A stretch of DNA of 64,000 bases from Pseudomonas sp. IPO3778 (lineage in GTDB: Bacteria; Pseudomonadota; Gammaproteobacteria; Pseudomonadales; Pseudomonadaceae), in the NCBI RefSeq assembly GCF_013386825.1, contig NZ_JACARC010000029.1, forward strand, positions 1 to 64,000. Reading direction: 5' to 3'. This document shows positions 34,935-44,435 of this stretch, piece by piece; position 1 is the stretch's first letter; each line of letters starts with the position of its first letter. The position numbers and the translations under genes were made by a program. The notes beneath the pieces are model-generated. The model had not been told where the DNA came from, ran no database searches, and saw only the letters and a program-made list of their open reading frames with translations.

Positions 34935-37127
34935 ATGATGCGCCGCCTGCTGTCTTGCCTGTTGCTGTGCCTGTTCCCTGTTCTCGTCCAAGCCGTCGAA
35001 AGCCCGCGCCCGAAGATCGGCCTGGTGCTCTCCGGCGGCGCCGCCCGAGGTCTGGCACACATCGGTGTGCTCAAGGCACTGGAAGAACAAGGCATCCACA
35101 TCGATGCAATCGCCGGTACCAGCATGGGCGCGGTGATTGGCGGCCTGTACGCCTCGGGCTACAAGATCGACGAGCTGGAAAAGCTCGCGCTGAGCATCGA
35201 CTGGAAACTCGCCCTGTCCGATGCGCCGCCGCGGGAAGACGTACCGTTCCGGCGCAAGCAGGATGACCGGGATTTCCTGGTCAAACAGAAACTCAGCTTT
35301 CGCGACGACGGCAGCCTCGGCCTGCCCCTAGGCGTGATCCAGGGCCAGAACCTGGCCTTGCTGCTGGAAAGCATGTTCGCCCACACCAGCAACGTGCGGG
35401 ATTTCGACAAACTGCCGATCCCCTTCCGCGCCGTGGCCACCGACATCACCAGCGGCGAAAAGGTGGTGTTCCGAAAAGGCCACTTGCCCCAGGTGATCCG
35501 CGCCAGCATGTCGATCCCAGCGGTGTTTGCCCCGGTGGAACTGGATGGCCGACTGCTGGTGGACGGCGGCATGACCGATAACATCCCGCTGGATGTGGCA
35601 CGGGAAATGGGGGTCGACATTGCCATCGTCGTCGACATCGGCACCCCGCTGCGCTCACGCAAGCAACTCAATACCGTGGTGGACGTGCTCAACCAGTCCA
35701 TCACCCTGATGACCCGGCGCAATTCCGAAGAACAACTCAAGGCCCTGGCCCCACGGGACGTGCTGATCCAGCCGCCGCTGGCCGCCTACGGGGTAACGGA
35801 TTTCGGTCGCGCCAAGGACATGATCGACGCCGGCTACCGCGCCACCCGCGCCCTCGACGTGCGCCTGGCGCACCTGCGCCCGGCGGAACCGGCAGACCCG
35901 TCGCTGATGGCCGCACGCACATCCGGCGAGCGCAATCCGGTGATCACCGCGATCAAGGTAGAGAACGACTCCAAGGTGGGCGACGAGGTGATCCGCTACT
36001 ACATCCGCCAGAACCTCGGCGAGCCTCTGGACCTGGCCCGGCTGCAAACCGACATGGGCACCCTGTACGGTCTGGATTACTTCGAGCAGGTGCAATACCG
36101 CGTGGTGAAAAAGGGCAAGGAGAACACCCTGGTCATCAGTGCCCGGGGCAAACGCAGCGGCACCGATTACCTGCGCCTGGGCCTCAACCTGTCGGATGAC
36201 ATGCGTGGCGACAGCGCCTTCAACCTCGGCGCCAGCTACCGCATGAACGGCATCAACCGCCTCGGCGCCGAATGGCTGACGCGGGTGCAGATCGGCGACC
36301 AGCAAGAGCTGTACAGCGAGTTCTATCAGCCGATGGACACCGGTTCGCGCTATTTCGTCGCGCCCTATATCAGTGCCCAGGCGCAGAACGTTGAACTGAT
36401 AGAAGACAACAACCCGATCTCCGAGTACCGCCTGGAGCGCTATGGCTTCGGGCTTAACGTGGGCCGGCAGATCGGCAACAGCGGCGAGATCCGTTTCGGC
36501 GTGGGCGAGGCCTGGGGCAAGGCGGATGTGCGCATTGGTGACCGGGATTCGCCGAGCATCAACTTCAGCGAAGGCTTTTATGAGCTGAAGTACTCCTTTG
36601 ACTCGTTCGACAACGTGTACTTCCCCCACACCGGCGAAGACATCGGCCTGGCCTTCCGTGAGTTCGAACCCGGGCTGGGCTCTGACCAGCGCTATCGCCA
36701 GTGGGAGTTCAAGCTGGACAAGGCCATGAGCCGCGGGCCGGACACACTGATTCTCGGCGGGCGATATGGGCGCACCCTGGATGATTCGGACGTGGTGATT
36801 TCCAGCTTCCTGCTGGGGGGCGCGCGGCAGTTGTCGGGCTTCCGCCAGGATGCGATTGCCGGGCAGAACATCAGCCTGATGCGTGCGGTTTACTATCGCC
36901 GGCTGACGCCGCGGTCTTATCTGCCGCTGGATTTCCCGTTGTACGCGGGCGCCTCGCTGGAACGTGGGCGGGCGTGGAACAACGACAATGAATACGACAG
37001 CGGGTATATCAACGCGGCCAGTATTTTCCTGGGGTTTGATACACCGTTGGGACCGTTGAATTTCAGTTACGGGTTTAACGATGACAATCAGCAGGCGGTG
37101 TACCTGAACCTGGGGCAAACCTTCTAA
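34935..37127 (+). CDS. PlpD-type patatin phospholipase with outer-membrane barrel
   Basis: A 730-residue type Vd autotransporter-like protein. It has a signal peptide (LLSCLLLCLFPVLVQA), a patatin domain with oxyanion motif SGGAARG (33-39), nucleophile Ser63 in GTSMG, and the catalytic Asp in VDGGMTDN. A single POTRA-like region (about 335-410) and a C-terminal 16-strand BamA-like barrel follow, ending in the outer-membrane-type residue Phe (NLGQTF). It is probably a secreted or surface phospholipase A1-like enzyme, as PlpD in P. aeruginosa. Adjacent ATGs at 34935 and 34938 are both possible starts. Confidence 0.9.
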   Translation: MMRRLLSCLLLCLFPVLVQAVESPRPKIGLVLSGGAARGLAHIGVLKALEEQGIHIDAIAGTSMGAVIGGLYASGYKIDELEKLALSIDWKLALSDAPPREDVPFRRKQDDRDFLVKQKLSFRDDGSLGLPLGVIQGQNLALLLESMFAHTSNVRDFDKLPIPFRAVATDITSGEKVVFRKGHLPQVIRASMSIPAVFAPVELDGRLLVDGGMTDNIPLDVAREMGVDIAIVVDIGTPLRSRKQLNTVVDVLNQSITLMTRRNSEEQLKALAPRDVLIQPPLAAYGVTDFGRAKDMIDAGYRATRALDVRLAHLRPAEPADPSLMAARTSGERNPVITAIKVENDSKVGDEVIRYYIRQNLGEPLDLARLQTDMGTLYGLDYFEQVQYRVVKKGKENTLVISARGKRSGTDYLRLGLNLSDDMRGDSAFNLGASYRMNGINRLGAEWLTRVQIGDQQELYSEFYQPMDTGSRYFVAPYISAQAQNVELIEDNNPISEYRLERYGFGLNVGRQIGNSGEIRFGVGEAWGKADVRIGDRDSPSINFSEGFYELKYSFDSFDNVYFPHTGEDIGLAFREFEPGLGSDQRYRQWEFKLDKAMSRGPDTLILGGRYGRTLDDSDVVISSFLLGGARQLSGFRQDAIAGQNISLMRAVYYRRLTPRSYLPLDFPLYAGASLERGRAWNNDNEYDSGYINAASIFLGFDTPLGPLNFSYGFNDDNQQAVYLNLGQTF

Positions 37128-37144
37128 CTACGCCGCAAAACCCA

Positions 37145-37234
37145 TGTGGGAGCGGGCTTGCCCGCGAAGGCGGTGTGTCAGTTAGCACATGTATTCACTG
37201 ACACTCCGCCTTCGCGAGCAAGCCCGCTCCCACA
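37145..37234. repeat. REPIN, TGTGGGAGC type
   Basis: Inverted REP copies (tgtgggagcgggcttgcccg and complement of tgtgggagcgggcttgctcg) lie between the convergent ends of the plpD-like gene and the MarR/SlyA gene. Confidence 0.92.
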
Positions 37235-37259
37235 TTTTTGATCTTCTGTGTACTTGGGA

Positions 37260-37694
37260 TCAGGACTTCTCGAGGTTCCCGAGGATGTGCTCATGAACCC
37301 GCATGCACACCCGCAGATCCTCTTCATCGACGCCCACAAACAGCTCATGGCGCAAGGCCGTGGCGATGGTTTCGATCTGTTCGATCAATGGCTTCGCGGT
37401 GTCACACAGCACGATGCGCTTGGCGCGGCGATCTTCTACCACGGCCTGGCGTTGCACCAGGCCCTGGCTTTCCAGGCTGTCGAGCAAACGCGCCAAGGTG
37501 GGGCCTTCTACCCCGACGCTCTGCGCCAGCTCGCGCTGGGTAGGCGGCTCGGTAAAGCGGGCCAGGTGCAGCAGCACCAGCCAGCGGGCCTGGGACAAAC
37601 CCAACCCTGCCAGGCGACGATCCAGTTCGGCACGCCAACCTCGGGACATCTGCGCCAACTGCATGCCAAAACGGTGTTGATCGGTTAACGGCAT
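37260..37694 (-). CDS. MarR/SlyA-family transcriptional regulator
   Basis: A 144-residue winged-helix regulator. The recognition region reads TQRELAQSVGVEGPTLARLLDSLESQGLVQRQAVVEDRRAKRIVL, starting at TEPPTQRELAQ. The DRRAKR wing is typical of SlyA/MarR. The family senses small aromatic or oxidised ligands. It lies downstream of recQ on the same strand, with 121 bases between. A perfect dyad (CTAATtATTAG) 37 bases upstream of its start is a candidate autoregulatory operator. Confidence 0.88.
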   Translation of the reverse strand: MPLTDQHRFGMQLAQMSRGWRAELDRRLAGLGLSQARWLVLLHLARFTEPPTQRELAQSVGVEGPTLARLLDSLESQGLVQRQAVVEDRRAKRIVLCDTAKPLIEQIETIATALRHELFVGVDEEDLRVCMRVHEHILGNLEKS

Positions 37695-37730
37695 AAAAAA
37701 CTCATGGATTAGACTGAAAATAAAGTGTGG

Positions 37731-37741
37731 CTAATTATTAG
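37731..37741. promoter_or_regulatory. Candidate MarR/SlyA operator
   Basis: An 11-base perfect dyad, CTAAT-t-ATTAG, lies in an AT-rich stretch 37 bases upstream of the MarR/SlyA start codon. Size, AT content and position fit autoregulation, but only the pattern supports it. Confidence 0.45.
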
Positions 37742-37815
37742 TCAGCTAAGCATGACCCATGCCAGTAGGCAATACCCGGAATGTACTGATTCGTTACATT
37801 GTCGTAATTGGCACA

Positions 37816-39942
37816 TCAAATCTCGAATTCCGACTGCAAAGCCGCCCTCACGCAGTACAAAACGCCCTCGGGAACCCGGCCGGTAAACAGCGGTGAAATC
37901 TCGGAAACAGGTGGCAATTCGCCTTCTCCGTCGAGGAAGGCATCCTGGATTTCGCCGAGCAAATCTTCCGGCAAATCAAGGGCCTGCTCCAACGACAACT
38001 GCTGCTTGCCGATGGACTCGGCGAGCAAGGTGTAGACGTTCTTTTCCGAGCATTGCAGCTGCCCGGCGATCTGGATCGGGGTCATGCCGGCACGGGCGAG
38101 GCTGATCAGCTCGTGGCGGATATCGGCGACCTCTTTCGGCGCCTCGACCTGGCCGCCGAGCACTTCGAGGAAGGCCTGGCCATAACGCTCCAGCTTGCGT
38201 GCACCCACACCGCTGACCCTGGCCATTTCGCCGAGGGTGGTGGGATGTTCGCGGAGCATTTCCAGCAAGGTGGAGTCGGGGAAGATGACGTAAGGCGGCA
38301 CGCTGTGTTCCTGCGCGAGCTTTTTACGCAGGGCACGCAAGGCTTCCCATTGTTCGCGCTCTTCGAAGCGCACCAGTTGGCTGGCCTGGCTGGTGCTGGT
38401 TTTGGCGGTGGTTTGCGGCTTGAGGTCGCGGCGCAGCTCCAGGCTGACTTCGCCCTTGAGCAGCGGCCGGCAACTGTCGTTCAGGCGCAGGCCGCCGTAG
38501 CCTTCCAGGTCGATGTCCACCAGGCCACGGGCGACCATCTGCCGGAACAGCGAGCGCCACTCGCCTTCGGCGCGGTCCTTGCCCACCCCGTAGACCGAGA
38601 GCTTTTGGTGGCCGAAGCTGCGAATCTTTTCGTTGTCCTTGCCCAGCAACACGTCCACCAGGTGGCCCACGCCATAGCGCTGGCCGGTGCGGTAGATCGC
38701 CGACAAGGCCTGGCGCGCCGGCTCGGTGGCGTCCCAGGTCTGCACGCCGTCTACGCAGTTGTCGCAGTGGCCGCAGGGCTCGGGCATGTCTTCATCGAAG
38801 TAGGCGAGCAGGGTCTGGCGACGGCAGCGGGTTTCTTCGCACAGCGACAACATGGCGTCGAGCTTGTGCTGTTCCAGGCGCTTGTGGCGCTCGTCGCCTT
38901 CGGAGTTCTGCAGCATCTGCTTGAGCATCACCACGTCTTGCAAGCCGTAGACCATCCAGGCATCCGCCGGCAGGCCGTCACGGCCGGCACGTCCGGTTTC
39001 CTGGTAGTAGGCCTCGAGGGATTTGGGCAAGTCCATGTGGGCCACGAAGCGCACGTTGGATTTGTCGATGCCCATGCCGAACGCGATGGTGGCGACCATG
39101 ATCAGGCCTTCCTCGTTGAGGAAACGCTTCTGGTGGTACGCCCGCAGCTCATTGGGCAGGCCGGCGTGATACGGCAGTGCCGGGTAGCCTTGCTCACTGA
39201 GGAAAGCGGCGACTTCGTCGACCTTTTTGCGCGACAGGCAATAGACGATGCCGGCGTCGCTGCGCCGATCGGAGAGGAATGCCAGCAACTGCTTGCGCGG
39301 CTGTTCCTTGGGCACGATGCGGTAAAAAATGTTCGGGCGGTCGAAACTCGACAGGAAACGCTCAGCGTTTTGCAGGTGCAGGCGCTCGACGATTTCTTCG
39401 CGGGTGCGTTTGTCGGCGGTGGCGGTCAGGGCGATGCGCGGGACGTTGGGGAACAGCTCCGCCAACTGGCCGAGCTGCAGGTATTCACGACGGAAATCGT
39501 GGCCCCATTGGGACACACAGTGGGCTTCGTCGATGGCGAACAGGGAGATTTCCAGGCTCTGCAGGAACGCCAGCATGCGCGGCTGCACCAGGCGCTCGGG
39601 CGCGAGATAAAGCATTTTTACTTCGCCACGCTTGATCCGTGCGGCAAGGTCGCGCTGCTGTTCAGCGCTGAGGGTGGAGTTCAATGCCGCGGCGGCCACG
39701 CCGAGTTCTTCGAGGGTGGCCACCTGATCGTCCATCAAGGCGATCAACGGCGACACCACCACCGCCAGCCCTTCACGCAGCAGTGCCGGCACCTGGAAAC
39801 ACAGCGACTTGCCACCGCCGGTCGGCATCAGCACCAGGGCATCACCGCCATTGGCCACGCGCTCAATGATCGCACCCTGGCGGCCACGAAAACTGTCGTA
39901 GCCGAAGATGTCCTTGAGGACGCGTTGAGCCTGCTCGAGCAT
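37816..39942 (-). CDS. recQ: ATP-dependent DNA helicase RecQ
   Basis: A 708-residue 3'-to-5' helicase. Walker [17 protein letters not shown], the DEAH box [16 protein letters not shown], the zinc-binding RQC region ([10 protein letters not shown], then CGHCDNC), a winged helix, and an HRDC domain (about 520-600) are present, with a further helical C-terminus (about 610-700) that enteric RecQ (about 610 residues) lacks. The ATG at 39942 has GGAG 6 bases upstream; the open frame extends 162 codons further but is not RecQ-like. Confidence 0.95.
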   Translation of the reverse strand: MLEQAQRVLKDIFGYDSFRGRQGAIIERVANGGDALVLMPTGGGKSLCFQVPALLREGLAVVVSPLIALMDDQVATLEELGVAAAALNSTLSAEQQRDLAARIKRGEVKMLYLAPERLVQPRMLAFLQSLEISLFAIDEAHCVSQWGHDFRREYLQLGQLAELFPNVPRIALTATADKRTREEIVERLHLQNAERFLSSFDRPNIFYRIVPKEQPRKQLLAFLSDRRSDAGIVYCLSRKKVDEVAAFLSEQGYPALPYHAGLPNELRAYHQKRFLNEEGLIMVATIAFGMGIDKSNVRFVAHMDLPKSLEAYYQETGRAGRDGLPADAWMVYGLQDVVMLKQMLQNSEGDERHKRLEQHKLDAMLSLCEETRCRRQTLLAYFDEDMPEPCGHCDNCVDGVQTWDATEPARQALSAIYRTGQRYGVGHLVDVLLGKDNEKIRSFGHQKLSVYGVGKDRAEGEWRSLFRQMVARGLVDIDLEGYGGLRLNDSCRPLLKGEVSLELRRDLKPQTTAKTSTSQASQLVRFEEREQWEALRALRKKLAQEHSVPPYVIFPDSTLLEMLREHPTTLGEMARVSGVGARKLERYGQAFLEVLGGQVEAPKEVADIRHELISLARAGMTPIQIAGQLQCSEKNVYTLLAESIGKQQLSLEQALDLPEDLLGEIQDAFLDGEGELPPVSEISPLFTGRVPEGVLYCVRAALQSEFEI

Positions 39943-40173
39943 GAAAAACTCCAAATATCGCCGAAATCCCACTGTACAGGCTGGTCGAAAAAGCCCGCCC
40001 CGGCGGAAATTAATCCGTAAGCGAACTTTTCCCGCGACTGGCGCTTGGCCTGTAGGGGCATCACAAAACGCGGCAGTATACCCGAGGGCCAGCCGGCAAA
40101 GGGTGCCGTTGAGGATATAGCCGGGATGGGAGATGTTGACGTTGCATTGCGTCAGATAGGCCCGTTCGATCCC

Positions 40174-40197
40174 TTCGCGAGCAAGCCCGCGCCCACA
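40174..40197. repeat. Solitary REP sequence
   Basis: A single REP half-element (ttcgcgagcaagcccgcgcc then caca) without an inverted partner lies in the 330-base divergent region between recQ and the UPF0149 gene. The rest of that region (39943-40274) shows no gene; it should hold the two divergent promoters. Confidence 0.75.
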
Positions 40198-40274
40198 GAA
40201 TCTGTGCTGCGGCTGGCCTGGGCGCTCAAGAAAGCCTAGAATTGCCCATCGTTTATTCCCAAGGTAGTCCGTCA

Positions 40275-40862
40275 ATGTCCTTCGCTGAGCAACTAACCCG
40301 CCTGCAAGCCTTCCTCGATGCCGATGAGCTGCACGACGAGGCGCTGGACTACGTGGCCGCCCACGGCTATCTGACCGCGCTGTCGATCTGCTCCGACGTC
40401 GTGCCCGACCGTGAATGGATCGACGCACTGTTCTCCGAAGAGCCTCACTACAGTGATGCCGCCCAGCGCGAAGAAATCGAATCCACCCTGCTGGCCCTCA
40501 AGGCTCACATCGGCCGCCAACTGGCTTCCGATGAAGAGTTCGAACTGCCTTGCGACCTGGACCTGGGCGAAGACCCGGACGACTCCGAACTGCGCGGCTG
40601 GTGCATCGGTTTCATGGAAGGCGTGTTCCTGCGTGAAGAGGCCTGGTTCGAAACGGCTGAAGAAGAAGTCAGCGAAATGCTGCTGCCGATCATGGTCGGT
40701 TCGGGCCTGTTCGACGAGCAACCTGAGTTCTCCGACATTGCCTCCGACGCCAACCTGATGGACGACATGATCGTTCAGATCCCGGAAGCGCTGACCGCCC
40801 TGTACCTGCTGTGCAACGCCCCTGACGAAAAGCCGGCGATCCTCAAGCCTCGCCACCACTAA
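40275..40862 (+). CDS. UPF0149 (YecA/YgfB-like) protein
   Basis: A 195-residue acidic protein of the UPF0149 family. The region [21 protein letters not shown] matches the family core with its conserved Gly-Trp-Cys-x-Gly-Phe. No enzymatic function is established for this family; an HsYecA-type zinc tail is absent here. I chose the ATG at 40275, giving [10 protein letters not shown]. It is followed after 20 bases by a DUF454 gene, probably in one transcript. Confidence 0.88.
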   Translation: MSFAEQLTRLQAFLDADELHDEALDYVAAHGYLTALSICSDVVPDREWIDALFSEEPHYSDAAQREEIESTLLALKAHIGRQLASDEEFELPCDLDLGEDPDDSELRGWCIGFMEGVFLREEAWFETAEEEVSEMLLPIMVGSGLFDEQPEFSDIASDANLMDDMIVQIPEALTALYLLCNAPDEKPAILKPRHH

Positions 40863-40882
40863 GACCGTTGCCCGTGGAGCCC

Positions 40883-41266
40883 ATGGGCAACCGCTCTGTG
40901 ATCACGCGTTACGCTCTGCTGGCCATTGGCTGGTTGAGCGTGGCGCTCGGGGTGATCGGCATCTTCCTGCCGGTACTGCCCACCACCCCCTTCCTTCTGC
41001 TGGCTGCCGCCTGCTTTGCCCGCAGCTCCCCGCGCTTCTACCAATGGCTGGTGGAACACCCGCGCCTGGGGCCGTGGATCCGTGACTATCTGGAGGGCAA
41101 CGGCATTCCGCTCAAGGGCAAGGTGTATGCCATTGGGTTGATGTGGGTGAGTATCGGGTTTTCCTGCTACCTGGTGCCGCTGATCTGGGCGCGGGGGTTC
41201 ATGCTGACCAGTGCGGTGTTGGTGACGGTTTATATCTTGCGGCAGAAGACGTTGGCCAAGCGTTGA
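40883..41266 (+). CDS. DUF454 (YbaN-like) inner-membrane protein
   Basis: A 127-residue membrane protein with the DUF454 signature (LGVIGIFLPVLPTTPFLLLAAACFARSS) and three to four hydrophobic segments. The function of the family is unknown. I chose the ATG at 40883, with GGAG just upstream; a TTG at 40868 is possible but has no ribosome site. It probably forms an operon with the UPF0149 gene. A REPIN follows. Confidence 0.88.
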   Translation: MGNRSVITRYALLAIGWLSVALGVIGIFLPVLPTTPFLLLAAACFARSSPRFYQWLVEHPRLGPWIRDYLEGNGIPLKGKVYAIGLMWVSIGFSCYLVPLIWARGFMLTSAVLVTVYILRQKTLAKR

Positions 41267-41291
41267 AGCAGGTTCAAGACGAGCAATGACC

Positions 41292-41386
41292 TGTGGCGAG
41301 GGAGCTTGCTCCCGCTGGAGTGCGCAGCGCTCCCGCTTTTTTTGGGGCCGCTGCGCAGCCCAGCGGGAGCAAGCTCCCTCGCCACA
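41292..41386. repeat. REPIN, TGTGGCGAGGGAGC type
   Basis: Inverted copies of a different REP family (tgtggcgagggagcttgctc and complement) surround a centre with a second inner inverted pair (gtgcgcagcg / cgctgcgcag). It lies between the convergent DUF454 and HAD genes. Confidence 0.92.
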
Positions 41387-41421
41387 AAAGCCACTCACCA
41401 GACAGTCTATCCAGCGGGCGT

Positions 41422-42111
41422 TCAGCGCATTGGCGGCAAGCCATACGCCGCCAGGTCAAAATCGGCCAACTTGCGAATAATCTGGTCGGCATGGTGGTAC
41501 TTGCTGTCCGCCATCGCCTCATCCGGCACCGCAATCGCGGTCATGTGCGCAGCCTTCGCCGCTGTCACGCCAAACGGCGAATCCTCAAACACCAGGCAAT
41601 CCTCAGGTGCCACACCCAAGCGGCGCGCCGCCGTCAGAAAGATATCCGGCGCAGGCTTGGCAGCTCCCACTTCCGGGTCATCCGCCGTCACGATGGTGTC
41701 GAACAGCCCAAACCACTCACGGTGTTGCGTGGTCTTGTGACCAAACGAGTTGCGCGACGAGCTGGTGCCCACCGCGATCGGAATGTTATGCGCCTTCAAG
41801 TGCCGCACCAGCGCTTCAGCGCCCGGCATGCCCAAGGCCTTGGGGAAACGCTCGCTCATCAACGGCTCGCGGATCACCAGAAATTCTGCGGGGGTAATCG
41901 GCAGGTCCAGGGCCTTGACCACGTAATCCGCCAGGTCCTGGGCACCGCGACCAATGATGTGCTGCTTGATCCCCCAGTCATAGGTGCGGCCGAAGCGTTC
42001 GGCGATGATCTGCGTCACTTCGGTGTAGATGCCTTCAGTGTCCAGCAACAACCCGTCCATATCGAAAATAACAGCCTTGATCGGGACAGCGGTACGCGGT
42101 GCATTCATCAC
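41422..42111 (-). CDS. HAD-superfamily hydrolase (phosphatase, subfamily IA)
   Basis: A 229-residue HAD phosphatase. Motif I is DMDGLLLDTEG, motif II the Thr/Ser in VGTSSSRNS, motif III the Lys in AAKPAPDIF, and motif IV EDSPFG. The alpha-helical cap after motif I places it with beta-phosphoglucomutase/pseudouridine-5'-phosphatase-like proteins. The substrate cannot be read from the sequence. Two adjacent ATGs (42111, 42108) are possible. Confidence 0.88.
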   Translation of the reverse strand: MMNAPRTAVPIKAVIFDMDGLLLDTEGIYTEVTQIIAERFGRTYDWGIKQHIIGRGAQDLADYVVKALDLPITPAEFLVIREPLMSERFPKALGMPGAEALVRHLKAHNIPIAVGTSSSRNSFGHKTTQHREWFGLFDTIVTADDPEVGAAKPAPDIFLTAARRLGVAPEDCLVFEDSPFGVTAAKAAHMTAIAVPDEAMADSKYHHADQIIRKLADFDLAAYGLPPMR

Positions 42112-42211
42112 TACAGATCCGTGGGCAGATGACTAAAAGGATTCAGCACAATAACGGCCACCCTTGCCTGCAAGCAACCGTTATGGACCTGTGCCGAACC
42201 CTGTCAGCCCC

Positions 42212-43060
42212 TCACTCAGGAAAATCCGCACCCTCAGTCACGTCAGCCCACGCATCAAAGTCCGCACTCAATGCCTTCACCTTGACCCGCGCAAAGTTCA
42301 ACGCCGCCTTGCCCAGCAACAAGCGCAATGGCGGCTGCTCAGCTTCCACCGCCTTGACGATGGCAACCGCCGCCCGCACCGGATCACCCGGCTGCTTGCC
42401 GCTGTAGTTGCGAACCATGTTGGCCCGTGCCACTGCCGTTTCCTTGTAATCGGCAATCCCGTGAGCCGCCTCGTTGGCCGAGCGCCCGGCCCAGTCGGTA
42501 CGGAACGGGCCCGGCTCGACCAGCAACACCTTGATGCCCAGTGGCGCGACTTCCTGGGACAACGCCTCGGAAAGCCCTTCGACCGCAAACTTGGTCGCGT
42601 TATAGAAACTCAATGACGGGAACGCCGCCACGCCGCCCACCGAGGAAATGTTCACGATGCTGCCCGAACGCCGGGCACGCATGCCGGGCAAGGCCGCACG
42701 GGTCATGGCGCTCAGGCCCCACACGTTGATTTCGAACATGTTGCGCACATCATCCAGGTCACTTTCTTCGAAGGAGCCGAAGTAGCCGACACCGGCGTTG
42801 TTGACCAACACGTCGATATGCCCGAAGCGCGCTTCAGCCGCCTTCACGGCCGCCTCGACCTGGGCCTGATCGGTCACGTCCAGCGTCAAGACCAGGGCGT
42901 GATCTTCGTGACCGGCGACGATGTCCTGCACTTGTTGTGGATTGCGCGCGGTGACCACGGTCGGGTAGCCGAGGCTCAGGGTGTGCAACGCCAGTTGGCG
43001 GCCGAAGCCGGTGGAGCAGCCAGTGATGAACCAGACGGGTTTTGCGGTGGAAGTCGTCAT
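42212..43060 (-). CDS. Short-chain dehydrogenase/reductase
   Basis: A 282-residue classical SDR. The cofactor motif is TGCSTGFGR (Rossmann TGxxxGxG), the NNAG motif is present (LVNNAGVGYFG), and the catalytic site is Ser with YNATK (SFYNATKFAVEGLS). The substrate is unknown. It is divergent from the LysR gene at 43158 across 97 bases, the usual arrangement for a LysR regulator and its target. Confidence 0.88.
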   Translation of the reverse strand: MTTSTAKPVWFITGCSTGFGRQLALHTLSLGYPTVVTARNPQQVQDIVAGHEDHALVLTLDVTDQAQVEAAVKAAEARFGHIDVLVNNAGVGYFGSFEESDLDDVRNMFEINVWGLSAMTRAALPGMRARRSGSIVNISSVGGVAAFPSLSFYNATKFAVEGLSEALSQEVAPLGIKVLLVEPGPFRTDWAGRSANEAAHGIADYKETAVARANMVRNYSGKQPGDPVRAAVAIVKAVEAEQPPLRLLLGKAALNFARVKVKALSADFDAWADVTEGADFPE

Positions 43061-43157
43061 AAAGGGCCAATCCTCATGTGTGTAGGAAAAGTATGCGCGC
43101 CGCTGTTCTTGCTAAAAAGATGCATAATCCGCAAAGCCCTTTCGAAAATACCACACA

Positions 43158-44054
43158 ATGGACACGCCCGATTTTCAGCAATTGCGCCTGTTTTTGCAGG
43201 TCGCCCGCTCGAAAAGCTTCACCCAGGCCGCCGACGCCAGCAGCCTGTCGGTGTCCACCGTCAGCCATCGCGTGCGCGCCCTGGAGAAACAACTGGGCGT
43301 GCAACTGCTCAACCGCACCACCCGCAGCGTCAGCGTGACAGAAGCCGGCGAACAGTTGATCCAGAAGATCACGCCGCTGCTGGAGGAACTGCAAACCAGC
43401 CTGCACAGCGTAGCAGCGGCCACGGTGGACGCTGCCGGCACCTTGCGCCTGAACATTCCCTCCACTGCCAGCAGAATGGTCCTGCAACCATTGCTCCGGC
43501 GTTTCCTGCGCAAATACCCGGGCATCAACCTGGAAGTGGCGGTGGACAACAGCCTGGTGGATATCGTCGCCCAGGGCTTTGACGCGGGCATCCGCTACGA
43601 CCACGTGCTGGCCGAAGACATGATGGTGGTGCCGGTGGCGACGCAACTGCGGTTCGTCATCGTGGCCACGCCGGAGTATTTGCAGGGCCGCAAGCTGCCC
43701 ACCCATCCCCACGATTTACTGGAGCATGAGTGCGTCAACTACCGCAGCGCGCAGACGGGCTCGCTGCACCGCTGGGATTTTGAAAAAGACGGCAAACAGA
43801 TGCGGGTCACGGTAAAAGGCCGGCTGGCAACCAATGACGTGGAATTGATGGTGCGGGGCGCACTGGATGGGTTTGGTTTTGCCTACGTGGCGCGCTCCAG
43901 CGTCGAGCAGTACCTGCAACGCGGTGAGCTGGTGGAGGTACTGGACGACTGGATTGCCCACAGCGCGCTGTATTTGTATTACTTCAACCGTACGAACACG
44001 CCGAAGAAATTGCGGGTGTTTATCGAGTTCCTGAAGGAAGAATTCGGGACCTGA
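43158..44054 (+). CDS. LysR-family transcriptional regulator (first)
   Basis: A 298-residue LysR regulator. Its N-terminal winged helix (FLQVARSKSFTQAADASSLSVSTVSHRVRALEKQLGVQLLNRTTRSV) is followed by a periplasmic-binding-protein-like effector domain. It lies opposite the SDR gene and probably regulates it. The DUF2784 gene starts 24 bases downstream on the same strand. Confidence 0.92.
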   Translation: MDTPDFQQLRLFLQVARSKSFTQAADASSLSVSTVSHRVRALEKQLGVQLLNRTTRSVSVTEAGEQLIQKITPLLEELQTSLHSVAAATVDAAGTLRLNIPSTASRMVLQPLLRRFLRKYPGINLEVAVDNSLVDIVAQGFDAGIRYDHVLAEDMMVVPVATQLRFVIVATPEYLQGRKLPTHPHDLLEHECVNYRSAQTGSLHRWDFEKDGKQMRVTVKGRLATNDVELMVRGALDGFGFAYVARSSVEQYLQRGELVEVLDDWIAHSALYLYYFNRTNTPKKLRVFIEFLKEEFGT

Positions 44055-44078
44055 TCCATTCAAAAAGCGAACCCCATC

Positions 44079-44435
44079 ATGCTCTACCGTTTTGCCGCCG
44101 ACGGCCTGGTGCTGTTTCATCTGTTGTTCATTCTGTTCGTGCTGTTCGGCGGCCTGCTCGCCCTCAAATGGCGGCCGGTGATGTGGCTGCACTTGCCTGC
44201 GGCCGCCTGGGGCGTTGCGGTGGAAGTGTTCCACCTGCCCTGCCCGCTGACCCGCTGGGAAAACCTGTTTCGTCATTTGGCCGGGCAGGACGGTTATGGC
44301 GGCGGGTTTATCGAGCATTACATCCTGACCCTGATCTACCCGGCCGGGCTGACCCCGCAGATTCAATTGGGGTTGGGCGCGCTGGTGCTGTTGATCAATA
44401 TCGCGGTGTATGTGCGGCTGATCAGGCGCGGTTAG
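44079..44435 (+). CDS. DUF2784 inner-membrane protein
   Basis: A 118-residue membrane protein with four hydrophobic segments and the DUF2784 core (VEVFHLPCPLTRWENLFRHLAG, HYILTLIYPAGL). The function is unknown. It follows the LysR gene by 24 bases and overlaps the end of the convergent epimerase gene by 14 bases. Confidence 0.85.
   Translation: MLYRFAADGLVLFHLLFILFVLFGGLLALKWRPVMWLHLPAAAWGVAVEVFHLPCPLTRWENLFRHLAGQDGYGGGFIEHYILTLIYPAGLTPQIQLGLGALVLLINIAVYVRLIRRG

Noticed and set aside
35655..37118. 487-codon minus-strand frame opposite the PlpD-like gene
   Set aside because: Antisense shadow over the patatin/barrel gene, which has a signal peptide and catalytic motifs.
38053..40020. 655-codon open frame opposite recQ
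   Set aside because: The minus strand encodes a complete RecQ with all motifs. High GC at third positions leaves long open antisense frames, and the translated product is His/Val/Gln-rich with no domain.
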